From positions 15,535 to 41,137 of the forward strand of contig DYIS01000002.1 in assembly GCA_020723545.1 (NCBI GenBank): a stretch of DNA of 25,603 nt. Direction: 5' to 3'. Of the stretch, positions 1 through 8,872 are shown piece after piece. The notes beneath the pieces are model-generated. The model saw only the letters and a program-made list of their open reading frames with translations. It was not told where the DNA came from and did no database searches. A program made the translations under genes and the position numbers. Source of the stretch: Ktedonobacter racemifer. Lineage in GTDB: Bacteria > Chloroflexota > DTOL01 > JACQYG01. Each line of letters begins with the position of its first letter. Positions within the stretch are counted from its first letter, which is position 1.

Positions 1-2
1 AA

Positions 3-350
3 CAGGTGGCTAAAGTAGTGATGGCCAAGGCGGACGACAGGATGGTGATGCTGGTCCTGCCTGCCCCCAGCCGGATTGATTTCGACAAACTAAAGGGCCT
101 TCTGGGGGTCAAGGATGTGCGGCTGGCCAAGGAGGAGGAGTTCGGGGGCATTTTCCCAGATTGTAACCTGGGTGCCATGCCTCCCTTTGGCAACCTGTAC
201 GATATCCCGGTCTACGTGGACACCTCGCTCACGGAAGACCTGGAGATCGTCTTTCAGGCCGGCACCCACCGGGATACCATGAAGATCCGCTATGCCGATT
301 ATGCCCGGCTGGTGAACCCGAAGATCGGCCGTTTTGCCATACACCCCTAA
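3..350 (+). CDS. YbaK/EbsC-type aminoacyl-tRNA deacylase domain protein, 5' truncated
   Basis: The frame is open to the window edge, so the start lies upstream; the GTG at position 6 is probably internal. Members of this family are usually about 150-160 residues, and the N-terminal 40 or so appear to be missing. The visible part is diagnostic: VRLAKEEEF, then FPDCNLGAMPPFGNLY, then the IVFQAGTHRDTMKIRYADY segment near the C-terminus. YbaK-like domains hydrolyse mischarged aminoacyl-tRNA (for example Cys- or Ala-tRNA(Pro)) in the cytosol; the substrate of this standalone copy cannot be read from sequence. The next gene begins about 95 bp downstream on the same strand. Family assignment is confident, substrate is not. 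Confidence 0.85.
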   Translation, partial: QVAKVVMAKADDRMVMLVLPAPSRIDFDKLKGLLGVKDVRLAKEEEFGGIFPDCNLGAMPPFGNLYDIPVYVDTSLTEDLEIVFQAGTHRDTMKIRYADYARLVNPKIGRFAIHP

Positions 351-425
351 CCGCATAGTCTCCCTGAGCTCTCTGTTATGGCGCCGGGGAGTGATCGTCT
401 TCACCTTGCCCTAGGAAAACCAACT

Positions 426-443
426 TTCTTTACTGGTGTACAA
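426..443. repeat. Degenerate copy of the 18-bp palindrome
   Basis: TTCTTTACTGGTGTACAA matches the palindrome consensus TTCTTTACTAGTAAAGAA at 14 of 18 positions. The left half is intact and the right half decayed. It ends 2 bp before the ATG of the DinB-like gene, so it occupies the place where its ribosome binding site would be. Confidence 0.45.
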
Positions 444-445
444 TA

Positions 446-901
446 ATGAAGAAAAAAGCTCTCCTAAAGACAATATCGAGGGGACGGGACAGGCTCCTGG
501 CTGCTCTGGATGGCCTGGCCGAAGAGGAGATGGCCAGGCCGGGCGCCTGCGGTGAGTGGTCGGCCAAGGATGTCTTGGCCCATATAGCTGCCTGGGAGGA
601 AGAGTGCACTCGGGCTATAGGGACATTGGGCAGAGGCGAGCCCTGGGATGTCGACTACGATCTGGATGCCTGGAACGACCAGACCTACCGCCAGTGGCGC
701 CCATTGCCTCTGGGCCAGATTAGAAGGCAGTTCGAGGACGCACACCAGACCTTGCTTGAGGCGATCTGCGGTCTTACGGAAGAGCAACTGACCAGGAAGA
801 ATGATATTCGCGAGTGGATAGCTAATTCTACCTATGCTCATTATCAAGAACACCTCCCTGACCTGATGAGCTGGAAGGAGAAGCAGAAATCTCGTTCTTG
901 A
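446..901 (+). CDS. DinB/ClbS-like four-helix-bundle protein
   Basis: A 151-residue protein with the WSAKDVLAHIAAWE segment (His46) and a C-terminal YAHYQEHLPDL segment (His132, His136). Three histidines at these spacings are the usual metal-binding set of the DinB/DfsB/ClbS fold. The family includes bacillithiol or mycothiol S-transferases, a maleylpyruvate isomerase and the colibactin-resistance protein ClbS; the reaction of this member is unknown. The ATG at 446 is the first start in the frame, and a degenerate 18-bp palindrome lies just before it instead of a clear Shine-Dalgarno. It stands alone between YbaK and a HAD hydrolase on the same strand. Confidence 0.8.
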   Translation: MKKKALLKTISRGRDRLLAALDGLAEEEMARPGACGEWSAKDVLAHIAAWEEECTRAIGTLGRGEPWDVDYDLDAWNDQTYRQWRPLPLGQIRRQFEDAHQTLLEAICGLTEEQLTRKNDIREWIANSTYAHYQEHLPDLMSWKEKQKSRS

Positions 902-978
902 CGTCGTGCGTTTTTGAGTAATAAACGAAGTGGCCTCAGAACGGCTCGTCAACGCTCTGCTGGCCGTGAAGGTGATGA

Positions 979-1689
979 GTGACTGCGATCAAAGCAATTC
1001 TATTTGACCTGGACGACACGCTGATCGCCAGTGACATGAAGACCTTTTTGCCCCACTATTTCCGCGCCCTCACGGCCAAGCTTGCCCATTTGGTGCCGCC
1101 GCAGAAACTCATTGACCAGCTCCTGCACTCCACCTCGGCCATGATGGCCGATGATCACCCCTCTAAGACCAACCAGCAGGTTTTCTTTGAGAATTTCTTC
1201 CCGAGGATAGGCATCGGGCGGGAGATCCTCTCGCCTCTTTTTGACGATTTTTACCAGCACGATTTCGGGCAGTTGAGAGATTTGACTCAGGTCAAGCCCG
1301 AGGCCAGGGAGATCGTAAGCGGCCTGTTTGCCCGGGGCTACGAGGTGATCATCGCCACCCAGCCGGTCTTCCCGCTCACTGCCATTAGGCAGCGGCTGGA
1401 ATGGGGAGGTGTGGGCGATTTTCCGTACCGGCTCATCACATCCTACGAAAACAGGCACTTCTCTAAGCCTAGCATCTCATATTTTCGCGAGATCTTGAGG
1501 CTAATCGGCCGCCAACCCCCTGAGTGTTTGATGGTCGGCAACGATTTCGATCACGACATCCTGCCGGCAACCAAAATTGGCATGAAAACCTTCTGGGTAA
1601 CCGAGGCTGCACCCCAGAACCCGGAGTGGCCGGCTGAGGCAGACTACAGTGGCACCTTGTCTGATCTCGGCCGGCTGGTGGAAAGCTAA
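979..1689 (+). CDS. HAD-superfamily hydrolase (phosphatase-like)
   Basis: A 236-residue protein with the HAD motifs in order: DLDDT at residues 10-14 (nucleophile Asp10, general acid Asp12), motif II VIIATQP, the motif III lysine in FSKPSISYF, and motif IV GNDFDHDI with its acidic metal ligands. This is the layout of small soluble phosphatases; the substrate is not evident. The GTG start follows an in-frame TGA immediately and has an AAGGTGA Shine-Dalgarno-like sequence, so the start is well fixed. The gene ends converging on the minus-strand block, with a palindrome-containing gap between. Confidence 0.85.
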   Translation: MTAIKAILFDLDDTLIASDMKTFLPHYFRALTAKLAHLVPPQKLIDQLLHSTSAMMADDHPSKTNQQVFFENFFPRIGIGREILSPLFDDFYQHDFGQLRDLTQVKPEAREIVSGLFARGYEVIIATQPVFPLTAIRQRLEWGGVGDFPYRLITSYENRHFSKPSISYFREILRLIGRQPPECLMVGNDFDHDILPATKIGMKTFWVTEAAPQNPEWPAEADYSGTLSDLGRLVES

Positions 1690-1714
1690 GGCCTCTTCAT
1701 GGGCAGAAGCGTTC

Positions 1715-1728
1715 AACGTTCGAACGTT
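1715..1728. repeat. Perfect 14-bp palindrome between convergent genes
   Basis: AACGTTCGAACGTT reads identically on both strands and is followed by another ACGTTAA half. GTT and AAC outside it extend the symmetry with one mismatch. It lies in the 142-bp gap between the ends of the HAD gene and the minus-strand kinase-like gene. It could be a REP-like sequence, a binding site or a two-way hairpin; there is no T-run to make it an obvious terminator. Confidence 0.6.
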
Positions 1729-1831
1729 AAACGTTAATACGGTCTCCTTAGTTGACTGGCCAGCCTGAACACATGTAAGGAGTGGCGAAGGCGGTGTTGC
1801 GAAACGTGGAAAAGTGGCAGGCAGGTCAAAT

Positions 1832-2491
1832 TCAGGGCAGGAGGAACCAAAGCAACGTCGTCGATAGCAGGGGGACAGTGAGGTTGTCGATGCCCCACAT
1901 GGAGAGGGCTTCCACCAACGCCGCAAATGCCGAGACGGCCAGGGCATAGACTAGGGCCCAGGGCCAGCTAATCCCAAAAAGTGCCAGTGCAGGAAGTACT
2001 GCCAGGATGCTGAAGGCCAGCATACTTGCCACGCCCTCCCAGGACTTGGTGTAGCCGAAGAGCGAGTAGCGGTGTTTTCCCCATTTCTGCCCCACCAGGG
2101 ACGCCAGGGCATCCCCCCAGGTCATCGTCATGAGCCCGGCCACGATGGCCGCGGGCTTGGCCCAGTAAAAGGCGATGATCAGGGCGAAGGAGATCGGAAA
2201 ATACACGGTGCCCAGGTTGCGCTTGTCAGCCGATTCCATGGCCTTGAAAACGTCCTGGCGGTAGGATATGTAATTGATAAGCACGAAGGAAACGGGTGGT
2301 ATTACCGCCACGTACCAGGTCTGGAACAACAGCACTGTGCCAAAGGCCCACATGCCCACGGCGATGTGGACGAATTTGCGGGTGGAGCTGACAGGGACAT
2401 GCAGGCCGCGCTGCAGGAGCTCGCTGAGGGCGATCACGGAGAAGACATAGGCATAAGACAGCGCCAGGCCAACGATGTCGGCGCTAGACAT
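1832..2491 (-). CDS. Polyprenol/phytol/diacylglycerol kinase-family integral membrane protein
   Basis: A 219-residue, strongly hydrophobic protein with about seven membrane segments. It carries the signatures of the SEC59/DGK1/VTE5 family of CTP-dependent lipid kinases: STRKFVHIAVGMW near residues 36-48, TWGDALASLVGQKWGKH in the middle, then KSWEGVASMLAFS. The family phosphorylates a polyprenol, phytol or similar lipid alcohol at the membrane; in bacteria it often serves isoprenoid salvage. The ATG has a strong GAGGAGG ribosome binding site at good spacing. It follows psuG by 60 bp on the same strand and is probably co-transcribed. The lipid substrate is unknown. Confidence 0.82.
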   Translation of the reverse strand: MSSADIVGLALSYAYVFSVIALSELLQRGLHVPVSSTRKFVHIAVGMWAFGTVLLFQTWYVAVIPPVSFVLINYISYRQDVFKAMESADKRNLGTVYFPISFALIIAFYWAKPAAIVAGLMTMTWGDALASLVGQKWGKHRYSLFGYTKSWEGVASMLAFSILAVLPALALFGISWPWALVYALAVSAFAALVEALSMWGIDNLTVPLLSTTLLWFLLP

Positions 2492-2531
2492 GGCGCGTTC
2501 CTCCTCGTGTTCAGGAGATGGGAGACTCTGA

Positions 2532-2549
2532 CTTCTCGACTAGTAATGG
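2532..2549. repeat. Possible degenerate 18-bp palindrome copy
   Basis: TTCTCGACTAGTAATGGA keeps the ACTAGTAA core of the palindrome and matches the 18-bp consensus at 14 of 18 positions. It lies just after the psuG stop codon. It could be chance. Confidence 0.3.
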
Positions 2550-2551
2550 AT

Positions 2552-3466
2552 CTAGGCCTGCAGCGCGGCCAGCGCTGTGGCGATGCGGGCAGCCACCGCG
2601 GCATTGTTTTTGAGGAGTGCGATGTTGGCCCGCAGGGACTTCTGGCCAGTGCTCTCGCTGATGTGATCGAGTAGAAAAGGGGTCAAGCCTTTGCCGGTGA
2701 GTCCTTTCTTCTCAGCTTCGGCCATGGCTTTGGCTATTGCCTGTTCCACCGTTTGAGGGTCAACGGCTTCTGCCTCAGGCACCGGTACCCCCACGAGCAC
2801 CCCGCTCCTGAGGCCCAGGTCCCAATGGGCCTTGATGATCTGCGCCGTCTCTCCCGGAGCGTCAACCCTCTGGTCCACCGGCAGGCCACTCCCCCGGCTG
2901 AAGAAAGCGGGAAACTCGTCGGTGCCGTAGCCCAGCACCGGAACGCCATGAGTCTCCAGCCACTCCCGGGTAGCGGGCAGGTCCAGTATTGCCTTGGCAC
3001 CGCTGGATACCACCGCCATCGGTGTGGTGGCCAGCTCTGGCAGGTCGGCGGAAATATCGAAGGGATTCCCACGATGCACCCCGCCGATGCCGCCCGTGGC
3101 GAAAACCCTGATGCCGGCCAGGAAGGCCACGTACATGGTGGCGGCCACGGTGGTGGCGCCGTGCATTTGTGCCGCCACCGCTATGGCCAGGTCTCGACGA
3201 CTGATCTTGCGGACCGAGGGGTTTGTGGCCAGAAGCTCCAGGTCACTGGAGGAGAGGCCAACCCTCAGTTGCCCCTTGATGATGCCGATGGTGGCCGGCA
3301 CGGCGCCCTCGGCACGGATGTTCTGCTCCATGGCCAGGGCGGTATCGAGGCTCTCTGGAAAGGGCAAACCGTGGGCGATCAGCGTGGATTCCAGCGCCAC
3401 CACTGGCACGCGCTCCCGGAGGGCCGTTTCCACAGAGGGGGCCAGAATCAAACCACTAGGTCTCAC
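2552..3466 (-). CDS. psuG: Pseudouridine-5'-phosphate glycosidase
   Basis: A 304-residue protein matching PsuG/YeiN along its length: VALESTLIAHGLPFPESL at the N-terminus, TIGIIKGQLRVGL, the RRDLA and GATTVAATMY region, FATGGIGGVHRG, VVSSGAKAILDLPATREWLE, then GYGTDEFPAFF. PsuG reversibly cleaves pseudouridine 5'-phosphate to uracil and ribose 5-phosphate in the cytosol. The GTG start has GGAG seven bases upstream and overlaps the end of the preceding small gene by 11 bp, indicating translational coupling. The usual partner, a PfkB-type pseudouridine kinase (PsuK), is not in the window. Confidence 0.95.
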   Translation of the reverse strand: MRPSGLILAPSVETALRERVPVVALESTLIAHGLPFPESLDTALAMEQNIRAEGAVPATIGIIKGQLRVGLSSSDLELLATNPSVRKISRRDLAIAVAAQMHGATTVAATMYVAFLAGIRVFATGGIGGVHRGNPFDISADLPELATTPMAVVSSGAKAILDLPATREWLETHGVPVLGYGTDEFPAFFSRGSGLPVDQRVDAPGETAQIIKAHWDLGLRSGVLVGVPVPEAEAVDPQTVEQAIAKAMAEAEKKGLTGKGLTPFLLDHISESTGQKSLRANIALLKNNAAVAARIATALAALQA

Positions 3467-3707
3467 GGAAGAACTCCACCGCCTCGCGCCTTTCCGCCTC
3501 GCTCATCATCACCTCCACGAAGCTGATCCGGTGCCAGGGCAGGATCAGGGATGTAGCTCCGGCGGTCACGTACGGCAGCGGTTTTCCATCCCGTTTACGT
3601 GGATTGGTGACGGTCATGGTCATGTCGGTGGGCTTAGGCAGGTCATCGATCTCAGCCACCATCAGATCCTCGGCGCCTATCAAGTGCACGATCACCGTTC
3701 TCCTCAT
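3456..3707 (-). CDS. Small uncharacterised protein upstream of psuG
   Basis: About 83 residues if started at the ATG at 3707, which has GAGGGG just upstream. An ATG at 3722 gives 88 residues but lacks a ribosome binding site. No family is recognised. The protein is soluble, with alternating hydrophobic residues (MRRTVIVHLIGAEDLMVAEID, then TSLILPWHRISFVEVM) suggesting a small beta-rich domain, and a charged C-terminal helix. Overlap with the psuG start argues that it is translated and linked to psuG. Function is unknown. Confidence 0.6.
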   Translation of the reverse strand: MRRTVIVHLIGAEDLMVAEIDDLPKPTDMTMTVTNPRKRDGKPLPYVTAGATSLILPWHRISFVEVMMSEAERREAVEFFRET

Positions 3708-3760
3708 GGTCCCCTCGCTCATGATATGGTAACAGGGCTAGAAAGGCAGCCGAAAAGCCG

Positions 3761-3870
3761 TTTTACCGCGGAGACCGCTGAGCCCCGATACATTACACAG
3801 AATCAAAGTATCGGGGCTGAGGGCGCAGAGATAACGCAAAGATCTTAGCGAACTCCGCGCTCTCTACGGT
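3761..3870. repeat. Interspersed hairpin-type intergenic repeat interrupted by the 34-bp element
   Basis: The arm ACCGCGGAGACCGCTGAG near 3765-3782 and the arm CTCCGCGCTCTCTACGGT at 3853-3870 are imperfect inverted repeats, with GGCGCAGAGATAACGCAAAG between them. Sequences of the style 'ACCGCAGAGAC...GCGCAGAG...CTCTGCGGT' are common intergenic filler in environmental Chloroflexota-like contigs; that statement is from general knowledge, not a search. The left arm is split by the 34-bp element at 3783-3816. The whole 3723-3917 stretch holds no gene and separates the FHA gene from the psuG group. Confidence 0.55.
3783..3816 (+). mobile_element. 34-bp inverted-repeat mini-element, copy 1, with 5-bp target duplication CTGAG
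   Basis: The element begins CCCCGATAC and ends GTATCGGGG, a perfect 9-bp terminal inverted repeat, with a 16-bp centre ATTACACAGAATCAAA. The identical 34 bp occur in reverse orientation at 9856-9889. The flanks here are CTGAG at 3778-3782 and CTGAG at 3817-3821; the other copy has a different flanking duplication, so the duplications belong to the targets and not to the element. It encodes nothing, so any movement would need a transposase supplied elsewhere. It sits within another intergenic repeat. Confidence 0.8.
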
Positions 3871-3917
3871 GGGCTTCTCGGCCGCATTTCTAGAAGACGA
3901 TGGAACTCAGCGCTTAC

Positions 3918-4460
3918 TCACGGGCCCAATGCGCTCTCCACCCTGATGGCGAGACGCCCTAACTGTAGCTCATCGCCTGCTCGCAGGGCCCTGGGTTGAT
4001 GTGGCACCAATCTTTCGCGGTTAAGATGGGTGTGGTTCAGGCTGTTCAGGTCCTCCACGTAAGAGCCGGTTTCATCAATTGTGATGCGCGCATGGCTTCG
4101 CGAAACGCCCATTGCCACCGCGCCATCAGGTGTCAGGTCCAGATCGGGAAACACTCCCGCCAGCGAGTCCCGTCGGCCGATCAGCACCTGTCCTTTAACT
4201 GGCAGCCGGAAGATCCGCCCGGTGCTGGAGACCGTTAGTTGCAATGTCTCCGCGGCTTCCTTTACTAGTAAAGAATTCTGGGCTACCATCGCTTCACTAC
4301 CCGCTTCTTTGCTGGTGAAGAATTCGCTTTTGATCTTCCCGGTAGGGGGAGCGACCTCCCCCGACGCTTCGTCGGCCATGCTAACCAGCGGTGAACCACA
4401 CTGGTCGCAGAAGAGAGCGCCCTCCAGGTGTACGGCGTGGCAGCGGCGACAGGTTATCAT
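3918..4460 (-). CDS. Zinc-ribbon FHA-domain protein
   Basis: A 180-residue cytosolic protein. Residues 4-21 form a zinc ribbon with Cys4, Cys7, Cys18 and Cys21. Residues 90-175 form a forkhead-associated phosphothreonine-binding domain: GRR at 95-97, VSRSHARI at 119-126, and DLNSLNHTHLN in place of the usual DLxSxNGTxxN. The start overlaps the VWA stop as ATGA. The linker contains two copies of the 18-bp palindrome, read as FFTSKE (near residues 47-52) and SLLVKE (near 63-68). With the kinase and PP2C phosphatase upstream, it is probably a reader of threonine phosphorylation. Confidence 0.85.
   Translation of the reverse strand: MITCRRCHAVHLEGALFCDQCGSPLVSMADEASGEVAPPTGKIKSEFFTSKEAGSEAMVAQNSLLVKEAAETLQLTVSSTGRIFRLPVKGQVLIGRRDSLAGVFPDLDLTPDGAVAMGVSRSHARITIDETGSYVEDLNSLNHTHLNRERLVPHQPRALRAGDELQLGRLAIRVESALGP
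4258..4275. repeat. 18-bp palindrome copy inside the FHA gene
   Basis: TCCTTTACTAGTAAAGAA matches the consensus at 17 of 18 positions and contains the perfect 14-bp palindrome CTTTACTAGTAAAG. It is translated as SLLVKE in the linker of the FHA protein and is followed by ATTC, like the neighbouring copy. Confidence 0.75.
4305..4322. repeat. Second 18-bp palindrome copy inside the FHA gene
   Basis: TTCTTTGCTGGTGAAGAA is a substituted copy of the palindrome (15 of 18). It lies 29 bp from the first copy and is translated in a different register as FFTSKE. Two copies in one linker suggest a preferred or tolerated insertion site. Confidence 0.65.
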
Positions 4461-5848
4461 TTATTTCTCCTGCTGAAGAGCCTCGGCAAGAACGGGATCA
4501 GTCCACGAGTGCCGTACCTGATCCGTTTCACCGCGATGCTGGAGGTTTGCCCGGTCCGCTCCATCTGCTGGGCCTCGGCAAACACCGCCTGGGAAAGCTC
4601 CGATTCGCCCAGGCTCAACAACCTGGTGCTGGCTGCCTTCAAGAGTTGGGTGGCCTGGGGGATGTCCCCAGCTTGCGCTGAAGCCCAGGCCTTTTCCTGT
4701 AAGCGAAAGGCAGTTAGCCTCTCCACCACATCCCTTACTTTAGAGTCGGTCTCAACTTGGCTGTGGGTCACGGTGGGCAAGATTACCTCTGCCTCCAAAG
4801 ATTTCTCCACATCGTTGCCAGGTGGCAGGTAGTCGAGCCTTACATGGGCCAGGCGGCAGATCGGTGTGGCTTGGGGTGAGACGATCAGCTCCAGGAGAAA
4901 GGCTTGATCCGCCTCCTGGCCCAGGTGGCCCAGGCAAAAGGAGTGCTCCATCGGCGTCGTCGCCTGCGCCCCCATCTTCTGGTGGGGAGAGGACCGGTCC
5001 CCTCCGGGTGGCAGGTCTCTTTCCCCGTGGCCCAACCGGGTTGGGCCACCACCCCTGAAGGAGACCCTGGTGGTATCCTCACGCGTTAGATTGGCGATGT
5101 ACGGCGATACGCGGCAAGCGTCCTTAAGTCGCACCCCCTCCGCTGGCCTGACGTGCAGGTTTGCCTCTCTGGCGTAAATGATCTGCATGTTTCGCAGGTG
5201 GGCCTGGAATACCTCAGCGATCTTCCGTGGGCTATCAATGTACTCCAGGGCACCGCCGCCGGCAGTAGCCAGGTCGGTCAGAAACTCGTCGTTCCATTCT
5301 GTGCCCACCCCCAGTACCGTGAGAAAGATCCCCGCTTCCCTGGCGGCCCGAGCCGCCTCCAGGCAATTTTGCTCGTCCCCATAGGTATGGCCATCGGTCA
5401 AGAGCACGACGTGATTGCCAAAGGCATCGGTTTGCTGCTTTCTGGCCGCCTCCAGTCCGTGGGTTAGCCCGGCATATATCTCGGTGCCCCCCCGGGCCTC
5501 CACGGCATCGATGAGCTGGGAGGTGGTCTGAGCCGCCGTGCCCCCCAACTGAACGATCAGGGTCTTGGCTCTGTCGCTGAAGACCACCAACGTGAGCCGG
5601 TCACCGGTGCGCATCTGGTGCGCGATGTATTTGGCCGACTCTTTGACCTGCTTGAGCTTTTCGCCGTGCATGGACGAGCTATGGTCCAGGACCAGGCACA
5701 GGTTCAGGGGCACGCGGGTGGGAGGGACGTATCCGGTGGCGGAGATGGCGGCCAGGGCATATAGCATCTGGTCCTCAGCCAGGCTGGGCAGAGCACATTT
5801 GTCACAAGCTACCTTCAATTCGATGGCCGCAGCTTCATCATTGCTCAT
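4457..5848 (-). CDS. von Willebrand factor A domain protein
   Basis: A 463-residue protein with a VWA domain from about residue 45 to 235. The MIDAS metal site is complete in outline: DHSSS at 55-59 (DxSxS), the GGTEIYAGL threonine, and LLTDGHTYGD. No signal peptide or membrane helix is evident, so it probably acts in the cytosol, as VWA proteins paired with kinase, phosphatase and FHA partners often do. It begins 6 bp after the PP2C stop and overlaps the FHA start as ATGA. A glycine- and proline-rich segment around residues 265-295 is encoded by two GC-rich palindromes and looks repeat-derived. The helical C-terminal third has no recognised domain. Its role is not established. Confidence 0.85.
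   Translation of the reverse strand: MSNDEAAAIELKVACDKCALPSLAEDQMLYALAAISATGYVPPTRVPLNLCLVLDHSSSMHGEKLKQVKESAKYIAHQMRTGDRLTLVVFSDRAKTLIVQLGGTAAQTTSQLIDAVEARGGTEIYAGLTHGLEAARKQQTDAFGNHVVLLTDGHTYGDEQNCLEAARAAREAGIFLTVLGVGTEWNDEFLTDLATAGGGALEYIDSPRKIAEVFQAHLRNMQIIYAREANLHVRPAEGVRLKDACRVSPYIANLTREDTTRVSFRGGGPTRLGHGERDLPPGGDRSSPHQKMGAQATTPMEHSFCLGHLGQEADQAFLLELIVSPQATPICRLAHVRLDYLPPGNDVEKSLEAEVILPTVTHSQVETDSKVRDVVERLTAFRLQEKAWASAQAGDIPQATQLLKAASTRLLSLGESELSQAVFAEAQQMERTGQTSSIAVKRIRYGTRGLIPFLPRLFSRRNK
4984..5049. repeat. Pair of GC palindromes inside the VWA coding region
   Basis: One palindrome has the core GGACCGGTCC near 4991-5000 with partly paired flanks. The other has arms GTGGCCCAACC (5027-5037) and GGTTGGGCCAC (5039-5049) around a single G. 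The second is an almost perfect cruciform or hairpin. Both are translated in frame into a low-complexity loop of the VWA protein. Confidence 0.6.
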
Positions 5849-5854
5849 CAGAAT

Positions 5855-6769
5855 TCAATCGTCAAGACGAACCAGAATGGCAGTGATATTGTCTTCGCCG
5901 CCCGCCGAGTTCGCTGCCACTATCAATTCGTCGCATGCTTCCTGGGGATTGGGAAAGGCATTGACCAGGTGGGCGACCTCTTCGTCAGGCAACATTTCCC
6001 AGAGACCATCGGTGCATAGTAGCAAGCGTTGATCTTTGGACAATTCCTCCCGGTAGATGTCAGGTTGGATAGCCTCAGCCTGGCCTACCGCCCGGTAGAG
6101 CACACTCCGCTGGGGGTGTTTTCTGGCCTCGTCTTTGGTGAGTTGACCAACGGATAGCAGGCGTTCCACCACTGAGTGGTCGCTAGTCAGTTGCACCATG
6201 CCGGCCTTGCCGATCAAATAAGCCCGGCTGTCGCCTATATGGGCAATGTATATGCCACGACCGAGGAGCAGCGCCGCCGTCAACGTGGTGCCCATGGTTT
6301 TTCCCTGGACCCGGGACCAGACAGCGGCGTTGGCGGCCATCACCGCCTGGCCTAATATCTCATTCACCAGAGCCTGGCCCCTTTCGCCGAGGGTTGGAAC
6401 GAAGAATTTGTTCAAGATGATGGCAGCGGCCTCTCTCACCGCCAGCTCACTGGCTACTTTACCACCTTCGTGACCGCCCATCCCGTCGGCCACGATGAAG
6501 AGCCCCAGCGAGATGTGATCTCCCTGCCGGGGCACGGTGCTTTGGAATATCGCGAATGAATCCTCATTTCGCTCACGCTGCAAACCGGGATGGGTTGCCA
6601 CGCCTACCGTAAACGTCGGAGGCCTGTGCAGGTAAGCTCGATGAGGGATTCCGGCCGCAGGAGCGGCCGCGGGTGCCGGCTGCTCTCGGGCCTTGGCAGC
6701 GAAGATCCTGCCCCAGAATCTCACGATACCCCAAGGGGCCGGCGGCCCCTTGGGGACCCCAAGTCTCAT
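5855..6769 (-). CDS. PP2C-family serine/threonine protein phosphatase
   Basis: A 304-residue protein with the catalytic metal-binding motifs of bacterial PP2C (PstP/Stp type): RNEDS at 67-71, VADGMGGHEGG at 93-103, HIGDSRAYL, LLCTDGLWEML, and EDNITAILV at the C-terminus. It removes phosphate from Ser/Thr residues in the cytosol and should counteract the adjacent kinase. The ATG at 6769 is supported by GAGGA upstream. Residues 1-50 are Pro/Ala-rich and not conserved in the family. A strong hairpin lies at codons 5-14, so a GTG near 6724 is an alternative start. It is followed 6 bp later by the VWA gene. Confidence 0.92.
   Translation of the reverse strand: MRLGVPKGPPAPWGIVRFWGRIFAAKAREQPAPAAAPAAGIPHRAYLHRPPTFTVGVATHPGLQRERNEDSFAIFQSTVPRQGDHISLGLFIVADGMGGHEGGKVASELAVREAAAIILNKFFVPTLGERGQALVNEILGQAVMAANAAVWSRVQGKTMGTTLTAALLLGRGIYIAHIGDSRAYLIGKAGMVQLTSDHSVVERLLSVGQLTKDEARKHPQRSVLYRAVGQAEAIQPDIYREELSKDQRLLLCTDGLWEMLPDEEVAHLVNAFPNPQEACDELIVAANSAGGEDNITAILVRLDD
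6729..6755. repeat. Strong 12-bp-stem hairpin at the start of the PP2C gene
   Basis: CCCCAAGGGGCC (6729-6740), a GGC spacer, and GGCCCCTTGGGG (6744-6755) make a perfect 12-bp stem with a 3-nt loop. In the mRNA it would lie 14-40 nt after the PP2C start codon and could slow or gate initiation. There is no T-run, so it is not a typical terminator. Confidence 0.7.
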
Positions 6770-6822
6770 GTCCGTTTCCTCGTCAGAGATAAAAGAAACC
6801 CGAACGCGCGCGTGTCGGTCGA

Positions 6823-6840
6823 TTCTTTACCAGTAAAGAA
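6823..6840. repeat. 18-bp palindrome copy between the kinase and PP2C genes
   Basis: TTCTTTACCAGTAAAGAA matches the consensus at 17 of 18 positions. It lies in the 72-bp gap just after the kinase stop codon, the best-preserved clearly intergenic copy. Confidence 0.75.
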
Positions 6841-6841
6841 G

Positions 6842-8755
<1,914 letters not shown>

Positions 8756-8795
8756 TGACACCCCAGGCAACCCTTGCCTTTGCTAAATGGTTACA

Positions 8796-8817
8796 GGGGG
8801 CCGGGGGCCCCGCCCCC
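8796..8817. terminator. GC-rich hairpin between meaB and the kinase gene, possible terminator or attenuator
   Basis: A run of GGGGG, then CCGGGG, then CCCCG and CCCCC gives a near-continuous GC stem with a small loop, in the 117-bp gap after the meaB stop. It lacks the T-run of a classical intrinsic terminator, so it may only reduce read-through into the signalling genes. No convincing promoter for the kinase gene was seen in the rest of the gap. Confidence 0.35.
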
Positions 8818-8872
8818 TTAGCTGCAGATGCTATAAGGCGTGCTCGCTGGAACAGGTGCCGAGATGGCTCTT

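Noticed and set aside
2072..3848. Several plus-strand frames of 200-284 codons opposite psuG and the kinase-like gene
   Set aside because: They overlap each other in different frames and are antisense to recognisable genes; no family motifs or start signals.
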